In this document: positions 1 to 10,741 of the stretch, in pieces
Numbering within the stretch: the stretch's first letter is position 1
How the letters are laid out: each line of letters starts with the position of its first letter
Source: Thermotoga petrophila RKU-1
GTDB lineage: Bacteria; Thermotogota; Thermotogae; Thermotogales; Thermotogaceae
Length of the DNA stretch: 64,000 nt
Direction: 5' to 3'
NCBI RefSeq assembly: GCF_000016785.1
Contig: NC_009486.1
Span: forward strand, 868,001-932,000
Notes under the pieces: model-generated
Told to the model about the DNA's origin: nothing
Seen by the model: the letters and a program-made list of their open reading frames with translations, nothing else
Databases searched by the model: none
Translations under genes and position numbers: made by a program

Positions 1-888
1 GAAAATGGCGTTGTAAAGAAGAGATCCAATACCGGGATAGGAGAACACGATCTCTGTGATCAAAGCACCTCCAAAGATCTGTCCCAGAGAGAGAGCAAGA
101 CCCGTTATCTGTGGTAACATAGCGTTTCTTATGACATATCTTCGAACGATTCTTCTTTCTTCTATTCCTCCCATCTTTGCGTATTTCACGTAGTCTTCTG
201 TTTTCACACTTTGAACCACAAGCTTCATGGCTTGAAACCAGGAAAACACACCTATTAGAACTAAAGAAAGAGCTGGAAGGAAAGCGTGTTTTAGGAGTAT
301 CAGCAGGTTTTCCCAGCTGAAGGTGAACTGCATTCCTATTGCAAAACCTCCGCCGATTGGAAAGATGGGAAGTATATACGCAAGGAGGATCAAAAGTCCG
401 AGTGCGAGGATGTAGTACGGCATCGGTCTTATCACCATCGCAATACCATCGAGAATCTTCACCCATTTTCTGTCAGAGAAGTATCCTGCGAGTCCTCCAA
501 GAATGTTTCCTATGATCCAGGAAATGACAGTCGTTACAAACAAGAGCCAGGCAGTCCAGGGCAATGATTGTCTTATTAATTTCATCACAGGAGTTGGAAA
601 CTGAAAGTATGAAGGACCAAAATCGCCTTTTAAAAGTCTTTTCCAGAAGTTGACGTACTGATCCCACAGGCTTCCCTGCAAACCATAAAGTTCCTTGATC
701 GTTTCCACAAGTTTGTCGAAGTACTCTGGATTCAAATTTCCTCCCTGTGTTATGAGTCGATCGATGTAAGCCTGTATAGGATCACTCGGAAGGAATCTCG
801 GCAAGAAAAACACAATCGTTAAACCCACAAAAACCACGAGAAAGTAAGTTATCAATCTTGGAAGCAGGTATCTCCTTACAAAGCTCAA
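1..888 (-). CDS. ABC sugar importer permease (partial, 3' end off window)
   Basis: Inner-membrane permease of the DppB/OppB type, 296 codons visible, running off the left edge. The protein begins LSFVRRYLLPRLITYFLVVF, a short basic end followed by the first membrane helix. Further hydrophobic segments follow, plus an EAA-type loop for contact with the ATPase and the family-typical SLGQIFGGALITEIVFSYPG near the cut. The start is a TTG at 888, with GGAGG nine bases upstream. It lies directly after the binding-protein gene at 962-2839 and should carry its ligand, probably xylo-oligosaccharides. Family assignment is firm; substrate is inferred from the neighbour. Confidence 0.9.
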   Translation of the reverse strand, partial: MSFVRRYLLPRLITYFLVVFVGLTIVFFLPRFLPSDPIQAYIDRLITQGGNLNPEYFDKLVETIKELYGLQGSLWDQYVNFWKRLLKGDFGPSYFQFPTPVMKLIRQSLPWTAWLLFVTTVISWIIGNILGGLAGYFSDRKWVKILDGIAMVIRPMPYYILALGLLILLAYILPIFPIGGGFAIGMQFTFSWENLLILLKHAFLPALSLVLIGVFSWFQAMKLVVQSVKTEDYVKYAKMGGIEERRIVRRYVIRNAMLPQITGLALSLGQIFGGALITEIVFSYPGIGSLLYNAIF

Positions 889-918
889 GGTATCTGCCCT
901 CCTCTTCTCTTTAAAGGA

Positions 919-937
919 CCGGGGGTTGTCCCCCCGG
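919..937 (-). terminator. GC hairpin between binding-protein and permease genes
   Basis: Perfect 7-bp stem, CCGGGGG at 919-925 paired with CCCCCGG at 931-937, five-base loop. On the minus strand it follows the binding-protein gene and precedes the permease. It lacks a proper T-run, so it more likely protects the upstream mRNA or attenuates the permease than stops all transcription. Confidence 0.6.
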
Positions 938-961
938 CCCCCTGTTTGAAAGTATTTTACA

Positions 962-2839
962 TCATTTTCTACCGGTTGGTTTCAGCTTCGGGAGCATGTA
1001 CTTGAAGTTCGGCCAGTGCTGGTAGGGCTGCGAGTATGGATTTTCTGCTCCAGGATAATTCGTCCAGTAGTATTCATCCCATGCGATAACACCAGGATAG
1101 TTGAATGTCGGAACACTTGGAAGTCCTTCAACGATTATCTTAAGAGCTTCGGTACCGAGTTCTATGAGTTTTTGAGTGTTACCCCATGGTGTATTCTTGA
1201 GTTCTTCGATTATTTTGTCAAGCCTTGGGTCGGACCACCTGCAGTAATTACCCCATGTTGCATTTTCACCTATTGGAACAACGTACTCAGAATGGAATGG
1301 ATAGAGTGTCCTGTAAAGGTCTGGATGACCACCCCAAGGTTCTGCGGCTGGCCATGCGGTGTGAACATCGAAGTTACCCTCCGAACCAAACGAGTTTGCA
1401 TTTTCGGAAGTCTGAACGACCGCATCTATTCCGAATTTCTTCCACGCCTGGGAGAGAGCAAATGCGTTTCTGTAAGCAGGATCAGATGGATTGGTGGGGG
1501 CAATTATTGTTATCTGCCACAGATCTCCATTCGGCAGATGCCATTTTCCATTCTTATCTCTGTAGAATCCGTTCTTTTCCAGAAGTTTTGCTGCAACATC
1601 GGGGGCATACTTCCACCAACCAGGTCCGAAAGTTCTCTTAATTATTTCAGGATTATCAGGTACAGAATAGCCTCTCTTCTTTGCATATTCTGCTAACCTA
1701 AGGCCTGCTTCTGGATCGTATGGCTTGAATTTCTCTCCGTTTCCAAGATCGATTTCGTAATTTTTGAGCCAGTCTTCAAGCCTTGCGAAATACCAGTTGT
1801 AGTATGCGGTTGAAAGTGGTATGTGGATAGGCGAAAGCGTTACGGCACCATCGAAAGCGTTGGCAGCGTATTCAACAATATCAATTGCGAGTGTGAGTGC
1901 CCATCTAACTTCGATGTTGTTGAATGGCTCTTTCGCTGTGTTGAAGACAAATCCTGTCACACATGGATCGTTGTTTACAGTCCACGGGAAGTTTTTCCTC
2001 CAGGCTCTGGCTGTTTTGACTCTGTTGAGAACCGCTTTGAGCGCTTCTATCGTGAGGATTGCTTCGTCAAGCTGATGCTGTGCCATGGCAAGGACCTGTT
2101 TTTCCGGGGAACCGTAATCTATGAAGAGTACGTACTTGGGTTGTGGCATTCCAAAGAGCATACCAGTCGGTGTTCTGTCCCAGTCTTCTCTTCTCTGCCA
2201 GAGTGTCCAGTATCCTCCTGGATCGACAGAATGGAGCACGTATGGGCCGGTTCCAACGGGTGGATTGAATTCAAAGTTAACAGGATCTTCAACCTTTTCA
2301 AAAACGTGTTTTGGCATAGGTCTTATTCCGCCCCATCTGTCGAGGAAATAAGTGTGGAACCTGGCGTTTGGTCTCTTGAGTTTTATTTTCACGGTGTAGT
2401 CGTCCAATTTCTCGACGTTTTCAACCTCGTTGACCAGTTCCTGATGGTATCCAAACGCTGGAGTGCTCATGATTGTTTCGATTGTGAACACAACGTCATC
2501 CGCTGTGAATGGTTCTCCATCGCTCCAATATACACCTTTTCTGAGTTTGATGGTGAGTTCTGTGAAGTCAGAATTGTAGGTCGGGAGAGATTCGGCAAGT
2601 GCGTTTATGATCTCTCCAGTTGCGAAATCCACGTACCAGAGCGGTTCCAGAAGCAAGTTCTGAACACCCCTGTCCTGCCAAACCCATCCTGTCCACACGT
2701 TGAAGTTGGTGGGGTTGGCTGCTCTTCCGGTCAAAACCTGCGCAATGAAAGTCTCATTCCTCGGAATATTGGGTGGAAGCTGTGCAAAGAACAGACTGAA
2801 CATGGAAACGACGAACAAAACTACAAGAAACTTCTTCAT
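962..2839 (-). CDS. xloE: Family-5 solute-binding protein, probable xylo-oligosaccharide binder
   Basis: Extracytoplasmic binding protein of an ABC importer, 625 aa. A Sec signal peptide (MKKFLVVLFVVSMFSLFFAQ) is followed by a family-5 (DppA/OppA-like) body, including the early LRKGVYWSDGEPFTADDVVF motif near residue 100. Annotators usually call this family oligopeptide-binding. From memory, the T. maritima homologue TM0071 was shown to bind xylobiose and xylotriose and named XloE, and the divergent xylanase xynB supports a sugar ligand. It is first in its operon and is followed by a GC hairpin and the permease. The ATG at 2839 has a GGGAGG site. Ligand is recollection plus context, not read from the sequence. 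Confidence 0.88.
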   Translation of the reverse strand: MKKFLVVLFVVSMFSLFFAQLPPNIPRNETFIAQVLTGRAANPTNFNVWTGWVWQDRGVQNLLLEPLWYVDFATGEIINALAESLPTYNSDFTELTIKLRKGVYWSDGEPFTADDVVFTIETIMSTPAFGYHQELVNEVENVEKLDDYTVKIKLKRPNARFHTYFLDRWGGIRPMPKHVFEKVEDPVNFEFNPPVGTGPYVLHSVDPGGYWTLWQRREDWDRTPTGMLFGMPQPKYVLFIDYGSPEKQVLAMAQHQLDEAILTIEALKAVLNRVKTARAWRKNFPWTVNNDPCVTGFVFNTAKEPFNNIEVRWALTLAIDIVEYAANAFDGAVTLSPIHIPLSTAYYNWYFARLEDWLKNYEIDLGNGEKFKPYDPEAGLRLAEYAKKRGYSVPDNPEIIKRTFGPGWWKYAPDVAAKLLEKNGFYRDKNGKWHLPNGDLWQITIIAPTNPSDPAYRNAFALSQAWKKFGIDAVVQTSENANSFGSEGNFDVHTAWPAAEPWGGHPDLYRTLYPFHSEYVVPIGENATWGNYCRWSDPRLDKIIEELKNTPWGNTQKLIELGTEALKIIVEGLPSVPTFNYPGVIAWDEYYWTNYPGAENPYSQPYQHWPNFKYMLPKLKPTGRK

Positions 2840-2890
2840 GAAAACTCACCTCCCTTGATTGTATGTTATATTTTTTTCCTTTCGGGAAAT

Positions 2891-2919
2891 ATTTTAATGT
2901 AAATCTCCGAGAAAATCAA
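2891..2919 (-). promoter_or_regulatory. Predicted promoter for the xloE operon
   Basis: On the minus strand, TTGATT (2919-2914) is separated by exactly 17 bases from TAAAAT (2896-2891), about 50 bases before the ATG at 2839. It lies in the 220-base gap shared with divergent xynB. I see no equally good promoter facing xynB; a weak TATCAT-like box near 3019 is possible. Confidence 0.6.
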
Positions 2920-3059
2920 GGTGCGTTTTTCTAGAATAATGGAGGTTATCTGCGTTTGTAAAAGATTATTTCAAAATATTGTCGTTTTTCTTCTTTTTTC
3001 TCTTTTTTCCTTTCTGGTATCATATTTTCGTTAAATCATAGGGAAGGAGGTTTCATGTT

Positions 3060-4103
3060 ATGAAAATATTACCTTCTGTGCTGATCCTTTTGTTGGGATG
3101 TGTTCCGGTTTTCAGCTCTCAAAATGTATCTCTGAGAGAGCTCGCAGAAAAGCTGAACATCTATATTGGTTTTGCTGCAATCAACAACTTTTGGTCTCTT
3201 TCCGACGAAGAAAAGTACATGGAAGTTGCAAGAAGAGAATTCAACATCCTGACTCCCGAGAACCAGATGAAGTGGGATACGATCCATCCAGAAAGAGACA
3301 GATACAATTTCACTCCCGCTGAAAAACACGTTGAGTTTGCAGAAGAAAACAACATGATCGTGCATGGGCACACTCTTGTCTGGCACAACCAGCTTCCTGG
3401 ATGGATCACTGGTAGAGAATGGACAAAGGAAGAACTTTTGAACGTTCTTGAAGACCACATAAAAACGGTGGTGTCTCATTTCAAAGGTAGAGTGAAGATC
3501 TGGGATGTGGTGAACGAAGCGGTGAGCGATTCTGGAACCTACAGGGAAAGCGTGTGGTACAAGACGATCGGTCCTGAATACATTGAAAAAGCGTTCAGAT
3601 GGACAAAAGAAGCCGATCCAGATGCGATTCTCATCTACAACGACTACAGCATAGAAGAAATCAACGCAAAATCGAACTTCGTCTACAACATGATAAAAGA
3701 GCTGAAAGAAAAGGGAGTACCTGTAGATGGAATAGGATTTCAGATGCACATAGACTACAGAGGGCTCAATTATGACAGTTTCAGAAGGAATTTGGAGAGA
3801 TTTGCGAAACTCGGTCTTCAAATATACATCACAGAGATGGATGTGAGAATTCCTCTCAGTGGTTCGGAAGATTATTACTTGAAAAAACAGGCCGAAATTT
3901 GTGCGAAGATCTTCGATATATGCTTGGACAACCCTGCGGTTAAAGCGATCCAGTTCTGGGGATTCACAGACAAATACTCCTGGGTTCCCGGCTTTTTCAA
4001 AGGGTACGGAAAAGCGTTGCTATTCGACGAGAATTACAATCCCAAGCCTTGTTATTACGCGATAAAAGAGGTGCTGGAGAAAAAGATAGAAGAAAGAAAA
4101 TGA
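3060..4103 (+). CDS. xynB: Endo-1,4-beta-xylanase, GH10
   Basis: Cuts internal beta-1,4 bonds of xylan and xylo-oligosaccharides, probably outside the cytoplasm. The 347-aa protein has an N-terminal signal-like peptide (MKILPSVLILLLGCVPVFSS) and one GH10 barrel. The acid/base glutamate is E153 in WDVVNEA and the nucleophile is E259 in ITEMD; the conserved HGHTLVWH loop is at residues 102-109. It has no carbohydrate-binding modules, unlike XynA. The ATG at 3060 has GGAGG nine bases upstream. It is transcribed alone, divergent from xloE and convergent with uxuA. It corresponds to TM0070 XynB. Confidence 0.97.
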   Translation: MKILPSVLILLLGCVPVFSSQNVSLRELAEKLNIYIGFAAINNFWSLSDEEKYMEVARREFNILTPENQMKWDTIHPERDRYNFTPAEKHVEFAEENNMIVHGHTLVWHNQLPGWITGREWTKEELLNVLEDHIKTVVSHFKGRVKIWDVVNEAVSDSGTYRESVWYKTIGPEYIEKAFRWTKEADPDAILIYNDYSIEEINAKSNFVYNMIKELKEKGVPVDGIGFQMHIDYRGLNYDSFRRNLERFAKLGLQIYITEMDVRIPLSGSEDYYLKKQAEICAKIFDICLDNPAVKAIQFWGFTDKYSWVPGFFKGYGKALLFDENYNPKPCYYAIKEVLEKKIEERK

Positions 4104-4125
4104 GGGGGCGATGCCCCCTTATTTT
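4104..4125. terminator. Bidirectional terminator between xynB and uxuA
   Basis: GGGGGC (4104-4109) pairs with GCCCCC (4113-4118) around a GAT loop and is followed by TTATTTT on the plus strand. It starts right at the xynB stop and lies just past the uxuA stop, so it can end both convergent transcripts. Confidence 0.8.
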
Positions 4126-5207
4126 CAGCAGTATCTCTTTTTCATTTTGTCGATAGCTTCCCAGAGACCGAGAATGTAGGTTGCTCCGAGTGCCCTGTCG
4201 TAGAGTCCATAGCCGGGACGTGCCTTTTCACCCCAGATCAGTCTTCCATGATCAGGACGTATGTACCCTTCGTAGCCTATGTCATGAAACGCTTTCATCA
4301 CTTCAAAGAGATCGTGAGAACCGCAGAAGGAAGGATGTGCAGTTTCGTAGAAACTCTTCTCACCGGTGAACTTCAGGTTTCTCACGTGTGCAAAGTGGAT
4401 CCTGCCCATCTTTCCGAAGTATCTTATCATCTCAGGTATGTTGTTCTCAGGATTTGCTCCGAGTGATCCCATGCAGAACGTTATTCCGTTGTAGGGGCTG
4501 TCAACAGCTTTCAACATTCTCTCTATGTTTTCCTTGTTTGTTATAATCCTTGGCAGGCCAAAAATACTCCATGGTGGATCATCCGGGTGTATTGCGAGTT
4601 TCACATCGCATTCTTCACAAACGGGGATAACTCTTTCGAGAAAATAAACCAGGTTTTCGAAGAGTTTTTCTTCATCTACGTTCTTGTAGAGTTCGAAGGT
4701 TTCTCTCAGTTTCTCCAGTCTGTCCCATTCCCATCCTGGGAGGACGAAACCCTGAGAGCCCTCTTTCACTCGTTTTATGAGTTCGTCTGGTGTTACCCCT
4801 TCGATGAGACGGTGATCGTACTCCATCGTTTCAGAACCATCCGGGAGTTTTTTGTGTAGATCCGTTCTCATCCAGTCGAATACGGGCATGAAGTTGTAGC
4901 AGACTACCTTCACACCGGCCTTTGCCAGGTTTCTGATCGTTTCCTTGTAGTTCTCTATATACCTGTCCCTTGTGGGAAGACCCAGTTTTATGTCTTCGTG
5001 GACGTTCACACTCTCGATAACTTCGAGTTTCAATCCCGCTTTTTCAACGGTTTCTTTCAGCTTCATTATTTCCTCAAGTGGCCAGACTTCTCCCACAGGT
5101 ATGTCAAACAGAGCTCCTACGACTCCTTCTACTCCTGGGATCTGACGTATTTGTTCCAGTGTCACGGTATCGTGTTTTTCACCATACCATCTGAAGACAA
5201 GCTTCAT
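4125..5207 (-). CDS. uxuA: Mannonate dehydratase
   Basis: Converts D-mannonate to 2-keto-3-deoxygluconate in the cytoplasm, the last step before the KDG pool in glucuronate breakdown. The 360-aa length is normal. The xylose-isomerase-like TIM barrel carries the expected metal-site segments: LAIHPDDPP in the middle, then FCMGSLG, HFAHVRN and RPDHGR toward the C-terminus. The start overlaps the uxuB stop by 4 nt (ATGA), so translation is coupled. It is the last gene of the kdgR-eda-kdgK-uxuB-uxuA run. Confidence 0.96.
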   Translation of the reverse strand: MKLVFRWYGEKHDTVTLEQIRQIPGVEGVVGALFDIPVGEVWPLEEIMKLKETVEKAGLKLEVIESVNVHEDIKLGLPTRDRYIENYKETIRNLAKAGVKVVCYNFMPVFDWMRTDLHKKLPDGSETMEYDHRLIEGVTPDELIKRVKEGSQGFVLPGWEWDRLEKLRETFELYKNVDEEKLFENLVYFLERVIPVCEECDVKLAIHPDDPPWSIFGLPRIITNKENIERMLKAVDSPYNGITFCMGSLGANPENNIPEMIRYFGKMGRIHFAHVRNLKFTGEKSFYETAHPSFCGSHDLFEVMKAFHDIGYEGYIRPDHGRLIWGEKARPGYGLYDRALGATYILGLWEAIDKMKKRYC

Positions 5208-6823
5208 TCATTTTCCCTCCCAACGACTTCTTCGAGTGTTTTCCTCACAGCTCCCGGCCCTGTGATCATTTTCTTGAACAGTTCTTCTATTTTTTCTCCA
5301 AGTCCTACTTCGTACAGGTTCACTCTGAAAAGCTGCTGGCTGGAAAGGATCGGTTTCAGATGATCATCCGTGGATTCGGGATCGCCGAATTTTATCTTTG
5401 AAACGTAAGACCTCAGGTTCTCAAGAAGGGGATCTGGACTGAGCTGCATTTCTTTTCCTTCATCGTCTATTCCCATGAGGTATCTGCACCATCCCGCTAT
5501 CACAAGTGGTATGTATTTCAGATTCCTTGGATCCAGATCTGGTCTTTCGTGGTATGCCTTTATAGTTTCGCCGAACCTGATAGGCATCTTTTGAGAGGTA
5601 TCCGTTGCTATTCTCTGCGGTGTGTCTGGCAGATACGGATTGGGAAGTCTGATGTTTATCACTTCGTTCAAGAATTCTCTTGGATTTATGATACCAGGAT
5701 CTACCGCAACTTTTATTCCCTCTTCTCCCACACCTTCTACAAGTTTTTTCAGGAGGGGGTCTTTCATTTCGTCTGCGATCTTTTTGTATCCCAGAAGGCA
5801 ACCGAAGATGGCCAGCGCTGTGTGAAGAGGATTGAGACAGGTTGTCACCTTCATTCTTTCTGCCTTCTCAACAGTTTCTCTGTCTGTCAGAAAAACGTTC
5901 CTATCTGCTCCTTCGAGTTTTGGCCGGCCGTTCGGAAAGCTGTCTTCTATCACCAGATACTGAGCCCATTCCATGTTTACGAAAGGAGCGATGTGGGTCC
6001 TCTTGGATGTCACAAAGATTTCCATTCCCCCTATTCCAAGTTTTTCTAAGTGCTCTTTTATGAATTCTGAAGGACCCGGTACAATCTTGTCTATCATACT
6101 CCATGGGAAAGCAACGTCTTTTTCCAGATAATCAATGAAATCTTTTTCCACCAGACCGTTTTTAACCCACTCCTCGGAAATTCTTTTCACAGAGCTGTAG
6201 AGTTTTTCGCCATTTCTTGAGAAATTATCGAGGCTGAGAAGAGCGATAGGAAGTCTTCCTGCTTTGAATCTTTCGTAAAGAAGTGCAGCCACTTTTCCCA
6301 TCGATGTTTGGGGTGAGACAGGACCGTTTTTCATGTCCTCCATCACCTGAGGAAAGAGGTTCCCGGCCTGATCTTCTATGTTGTAGCCTTTTTCTGTGAT
6401 GGTGAGAGAAGCGAGCTGAAGAGAAGGATTTCTGAAGATTTCTTTTGCTCTTTCCCAGTCTGGATGCGAAGGATCTCCCTTGAGAGCTTCCATCACGCTC
6501 GCTATGATTCTCTTTTCAAAATCTCCGTCGGGTTTTATTGTGACCGCTATCGATAAATTGTCGTACGGTTTGTAAACTTTGTCTATGACTTCGTAGTCGA
6601 AGAGTTCTATCACATTGATTCCGGTGTCTTCCTTTCCCTCTTCGAGGAGATTCTGAAGCACTGCCGCAACGAATCCCCTGAATATGTTTCCACCACCGAA
6701 ATGAACCCATTTCGGTTGTTCTTTTGTATTTTTCTCTACTTCGTCGAGATCGAAATACGGAGGCCTGACACCTATCTTTTCCCAAGCTGCTCTATCTTTT
6801 ATCGTTTCCCTGTTGAGACGCAC
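5204..6823 (-). CDS. uxuB: D-fructuronate (mannonate) oxidoreductase
   Basis: Mannitol dehydrogenase family, 539 aa. It reduces D-fructuronate to D-mannonate with NAD(P)H. The nucleotide-binding start VHFGGGNIFRGF lies near residue 40, and the C-terminal catalytic domain has the TCLNPLHTALAIFGCLLGYKK segment typical of the family. Position between kdgK and uxuA in the uronate operon settles fructuronate over mannitol or tagaturonate as the likely substrate. The ATG follows an AGGAGGTG site. Confidence 0.92.
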   Translation of the reverse strand: MRLNRETIKDRAAWEKIGVRPPYFDLDEVEKNTKEQPKWVHFGGGNIFRGFVAAVLQNLLEEGKEDTGINVIELFDYEVIDKVYKPYDNLSIAVTIKPDGDFEKRIIASVMEALKGDPSHPDWERAKEIFRNPSLQLASLTITEKGYNIEDQAGNLFPQVMEDMKNGPVSPQTSMGKVAALLYERFKAGRLPIALLSLDNFSRNGEKLYSSVKRISEEWVKNGLVEKDFIDYLEKDVAFPWSMIDKIVPGPSEFIKEHLEKLGIGGMEIFVTSKRTHIAPFVNMEWAQYLVIEDSFPNGRPKLEGADRNVFLTDRETVEKAERMKVTTCLNPLHTALAIFGCLLGYKKIADEMKDPLLKKLVEGVGEEGIKVAVDPGIINPREFLNEVINIRLPNPYLPDTPQRIATDTSQKMPIRFGETIKAYHERPDLDPRNLKYIPLVIAGWCRYLMGIDDEGKEMQLSPDPLLENLRSYVSKIKFGDPESTDDHLKPILSSQQLFRVNLYEVGLGEKIEELFKKMITGPGAVRKTLEEVVGRENE

Positions 6824-6835
6824 GTTTTCACCTCC

Positions 6836-8523
<1,688 letters not shown>

Positions 8524-8532
8524 CTACGGATT

Positions 8533-9273
8533 TCAATATCCAAGTTTTCTGGATATTTCTTCTGCCTTTTCTTTGAGTACATCGGAGTATTCTTCTATTT
8601 TTTCCTCTGTGAACTTTCGTGCAACCCCGGAAATACTCACTCCAGCCACCGGATATCCGTTGTGATCAAATATAGGAACTCCCACACACATGATACCTAT
8701 TTCGTTTTCTTCGTTGTCTACGGCGTATCCTCGCTTTCTAATTTTTTCAAGCTCTCTCTTCAGTACTCTGGGATTCGTGATGGTGTTTGGGGTTTTTGGT
8801 TTTAGTTCCACAATTTTCAGGTATTCCTTCAATTCTTTTTCGGGAACGAAGGCGAGAATGGATTTACCAGAGGCTGTGGAGTAAAGGTCGACTTTCATAC
8901 CAAGTCTTGAGACCATAGGAATGCTCTGCTCACCCTCCACCTTGTCTATGTAAACTCCCTCGAAGCCATCTTTCAAAATCAGGTGTACTGTTTCCCCCGT
9001 TCTTTTCATGATATCCACGAGATGGTCGTGAGCTATATCCCTAATGTTGAAGCGCCTCAGAACGAATGAACCGTACTCTATCAATTTGTACCCCGGTACG
9101 TATCTCTTGTCTTTTTTTCTGAGAACAAACCCTTTCTCTTCGAGAACGATCATGTATTTGTATGCGTTTGAAACGCTCATATTGAACTTTTCGGCTATTT
9201 CAGAAACACTTACATCGCCAGGATTCTTTACGATGAAATCCAGTATTTCAAAGGCTTTTTTGAGGGTATTCAA
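8533..9273 (-). CDS. kdgR: IclR-family transcriptional regulator of uronate genes
   Basis: Cytoplasmic DNA-binding regulator, 246 aa. The N-terminal winged helix includes VSVSEIAEKFNMSVSNAYKY at residues 21-40. The C-terminal IclR effector domain (about 75-246) contains MVSRLGMKVDLYSTASGKSILAF. Start is TTG at 9273 with GGGAGG eight bases upstream. It heads the eda-kdgK-uxuBA run and is divergent from uxaC, so it probably senses a uronate intermediate and controls both sides. From memory this is TM0065, whose structure is known; the name KdgR is from regulon reconstruction and less certain. Confidence 0.88.
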   Translation of the reverse strand: MNTLKKAFEILDFIVKNPGDVSVSEIAEKFNMSVSNAYKYMIVLEEKGFVLRKKDKRYVPGYKLIEYGSFVLRRFNIRDIAHDHLVDIMKRTGETVHLILKDGFEGVYIDKVEGEQSIPMVSRLGMKVDLYSTASGKSILAFVPEKELKEYLKIVELKPKTPNTITNPRVLKRELEKIRKRGYAVDNEENEIGIMCVGVPIFDHNGYPVAGVSISGVARKFTEEKIEEYSDVLKEKAEEISRKLGY

Positions 9274-9374
9274 ATTATCTGCCTCCCTGATTTTCTTCTT
9301 TGTCTACAATCAATTATAATAATACCATGAAGATTTTCTTTTTGAGAAAACCATTTTCAAATGGAGGTGGATGT
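9274..9374. promoter_or_regulatory. Divergent kdgR/uxaC control region
   Basis: A 101-base gap. A plus-strand TATAAT at 9315-9320 is a good -10 for uxaC, but its -35 is weak (TTTCTT about 17 bases upstream). A perfect inverted repeat, CCATTT-TC-AAATGG at 9351-9364, overlaps the uxaC ribosome site and could be an operator or a hairpin that hides the site. A second palindrome, TTTCGAAA at 8498-8505, lies between kdgR and eda. Confidence 0.5.
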
Positions 9375-10730
9375 ATGTTTCTTGGAGAGGATTACCTTCT
9401 GACAAACAGAGCAGCTGTGCGATTGTTCAATGAGGTCAAGGATCTTCCCATTGTGGATCCACACAACCATCTGGATGCGAAAGACATCGTTGAGAACAAA
9501 CCCTGGAGCGATATCTGGGAGGTAGAGGGTGCAACAGATCATTATGTGTGGGAACTCATGAGACGCTGTGGTATTTCAGAAGAGTACATAACCGGGTCGA
9601 GAAGTAACAAAGAGAAGTGGCTTGCACTCGCAAAGGTGTTTCCAAGATTTGTGGGGAATCCAACCTATGAGTGGATACACCTTGATCTCTGGAGAAGGTT
9701 CAACATAAAGAAGGTAATTTCAGAAGAGACGGCAGAAGAGATATGGGAAGAAACGAAAAAGAAGCTTCCTGAGATGACACCTCAGAAACTTCTCAGAGAC
9801 ATGAAGGTGGAGATCCTTTGCACGACAGATGATCCTGTTTCCACTCTGGAACATCACAGGAAGGCAAAAGAAGTGGTGGAAGGTGTTACCATCCTTCCCA
9901 CCTGGAGGCCGGACAGAGCAATGAACGTGGACAAAGAGGGATGGAAAGAGTACGTGGAGAAGATGGGGGAGCGTTACGGTGAAGATACCTCCACGCTGGA
10001 GGGTTTCCTGAGTGCGCTCTGGAAATCCCACGAACATTTCAAAGAGCATGGTTGTGTGGCGAGTGACCATGCCCTCCTGGAGCCATCGATATACTATGTA
10101 GACGAAAACAGAGCGAGGGCAATTCATGAAAAAGCCTTCAGTGGAGAGAAACTCACTCAGGATGAAATAAACGATTACAAGGCCTTCATGATGATGCAGT
10201 TTGGAAGAATGAACCAGGAGACGAACTGGGTGACCCAGCTCCACATAGGCGCCCTGAGGGACTACAGGGACAGTCTTTTCAAAACACTCGGACCAGATTC
10301 GGGAGGAGATATTTCAACGAACTTTCTGAGAATCGCAGAAGGACTGAGGTACTTTCTGAACGAGTTCGACGGAAAACTCAAGATCGTTCTTTATGTACTC
10401 GACCCCACACACCTGCCAACGGTCGCAACCATTGCGCGCGCCTTCCCGAATGTTTATGTTGGTGCTCCCTGGTGGTTCAACGACAGCCCGTTCGGCATGG
10501 AGATGCATCTGAAATACCTGGCCTCGGTCGATCTGCTGTACAACCTCGCTGGAATGGTTACTGATTCCAGAAAACTCCTCTCGTTCGGCTCCAGAACGGA
10601 GATGTTCAGGAGGGTTCTTTCGAGTGTAGTGGGAGAGATGGTTGAAAGGGGACAGATTCCTATCAAGGAAGCAAGAGAACTCGTGAAGCACGTTAGTTAC
10701 GATGGTCCGAAGGCTCTCTTCTTTGGATGA
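9375..10730 (+). CDS. uxaC: Uronate isomerase
   Basis: Isomerises D-glucuronate to D-fructuronate (and galacturonate to tagaturonate), feeding uxuB. The 451-aa amidohydrolase-fold protein has an N-terminal metal-binding DPHNHLDAKD motif and FRPTRDR-region equivalents such as TWRPDRAMNVD in the middle. The frame is open upstream to 9300, but ATG 9375 has GGAGG seven bases upstream and gives the usual N-terminus. It is divergent from the regulator and followed by a small membrane-protein gene starting 11 bases on. Confidence 0.95.
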   Translation: MFLGEDYLLTNRAAVRLFNEVKDLPIVDPHNHLDAKDIVENKPWSDIWEVEGATDHYVWELMRRCGISEEYITGSRSNKEKWLALAKVFPRFVGNPTYEWIHLDLWRRFNIKKVISEETAEEIWEETKKKLPEMTPQKLLRDMKVEILCTTDDPVSTLEHHRKAKEVVEGVTILPTWRPDRAMNVDKEGWKEYVEKMGERYGEDTSTLEGFLSALWKSHEHFKEHGCVASDHALLEPSIYYVDENRARAIHEKAFSGEKLTQDEINDYKAFMMMQFGRMNQETNWVTQLHIGALRDYRDSLFKTLGPDSGGDISTNFLRIAEGLRYFLNEFDGKLKIVLYVLDPTHLPTVATIARAFPNVYVGAPWWFNDSPFGMEMHLKYLASVDLLYNLAGMVTDSRKLLSFGSRTEMFRRVLSSVVGEMVERGQIPIKEARELVKHVSYDGPKALFFG

Positions 10731-10741
10731 GGAGGGAAATT

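Noticed and set aside
1823-2902. 359-codon open frame opposite xloE
   Set aside because: Antisense shadow, would also run through the xloE promoter; composition not protein-like.
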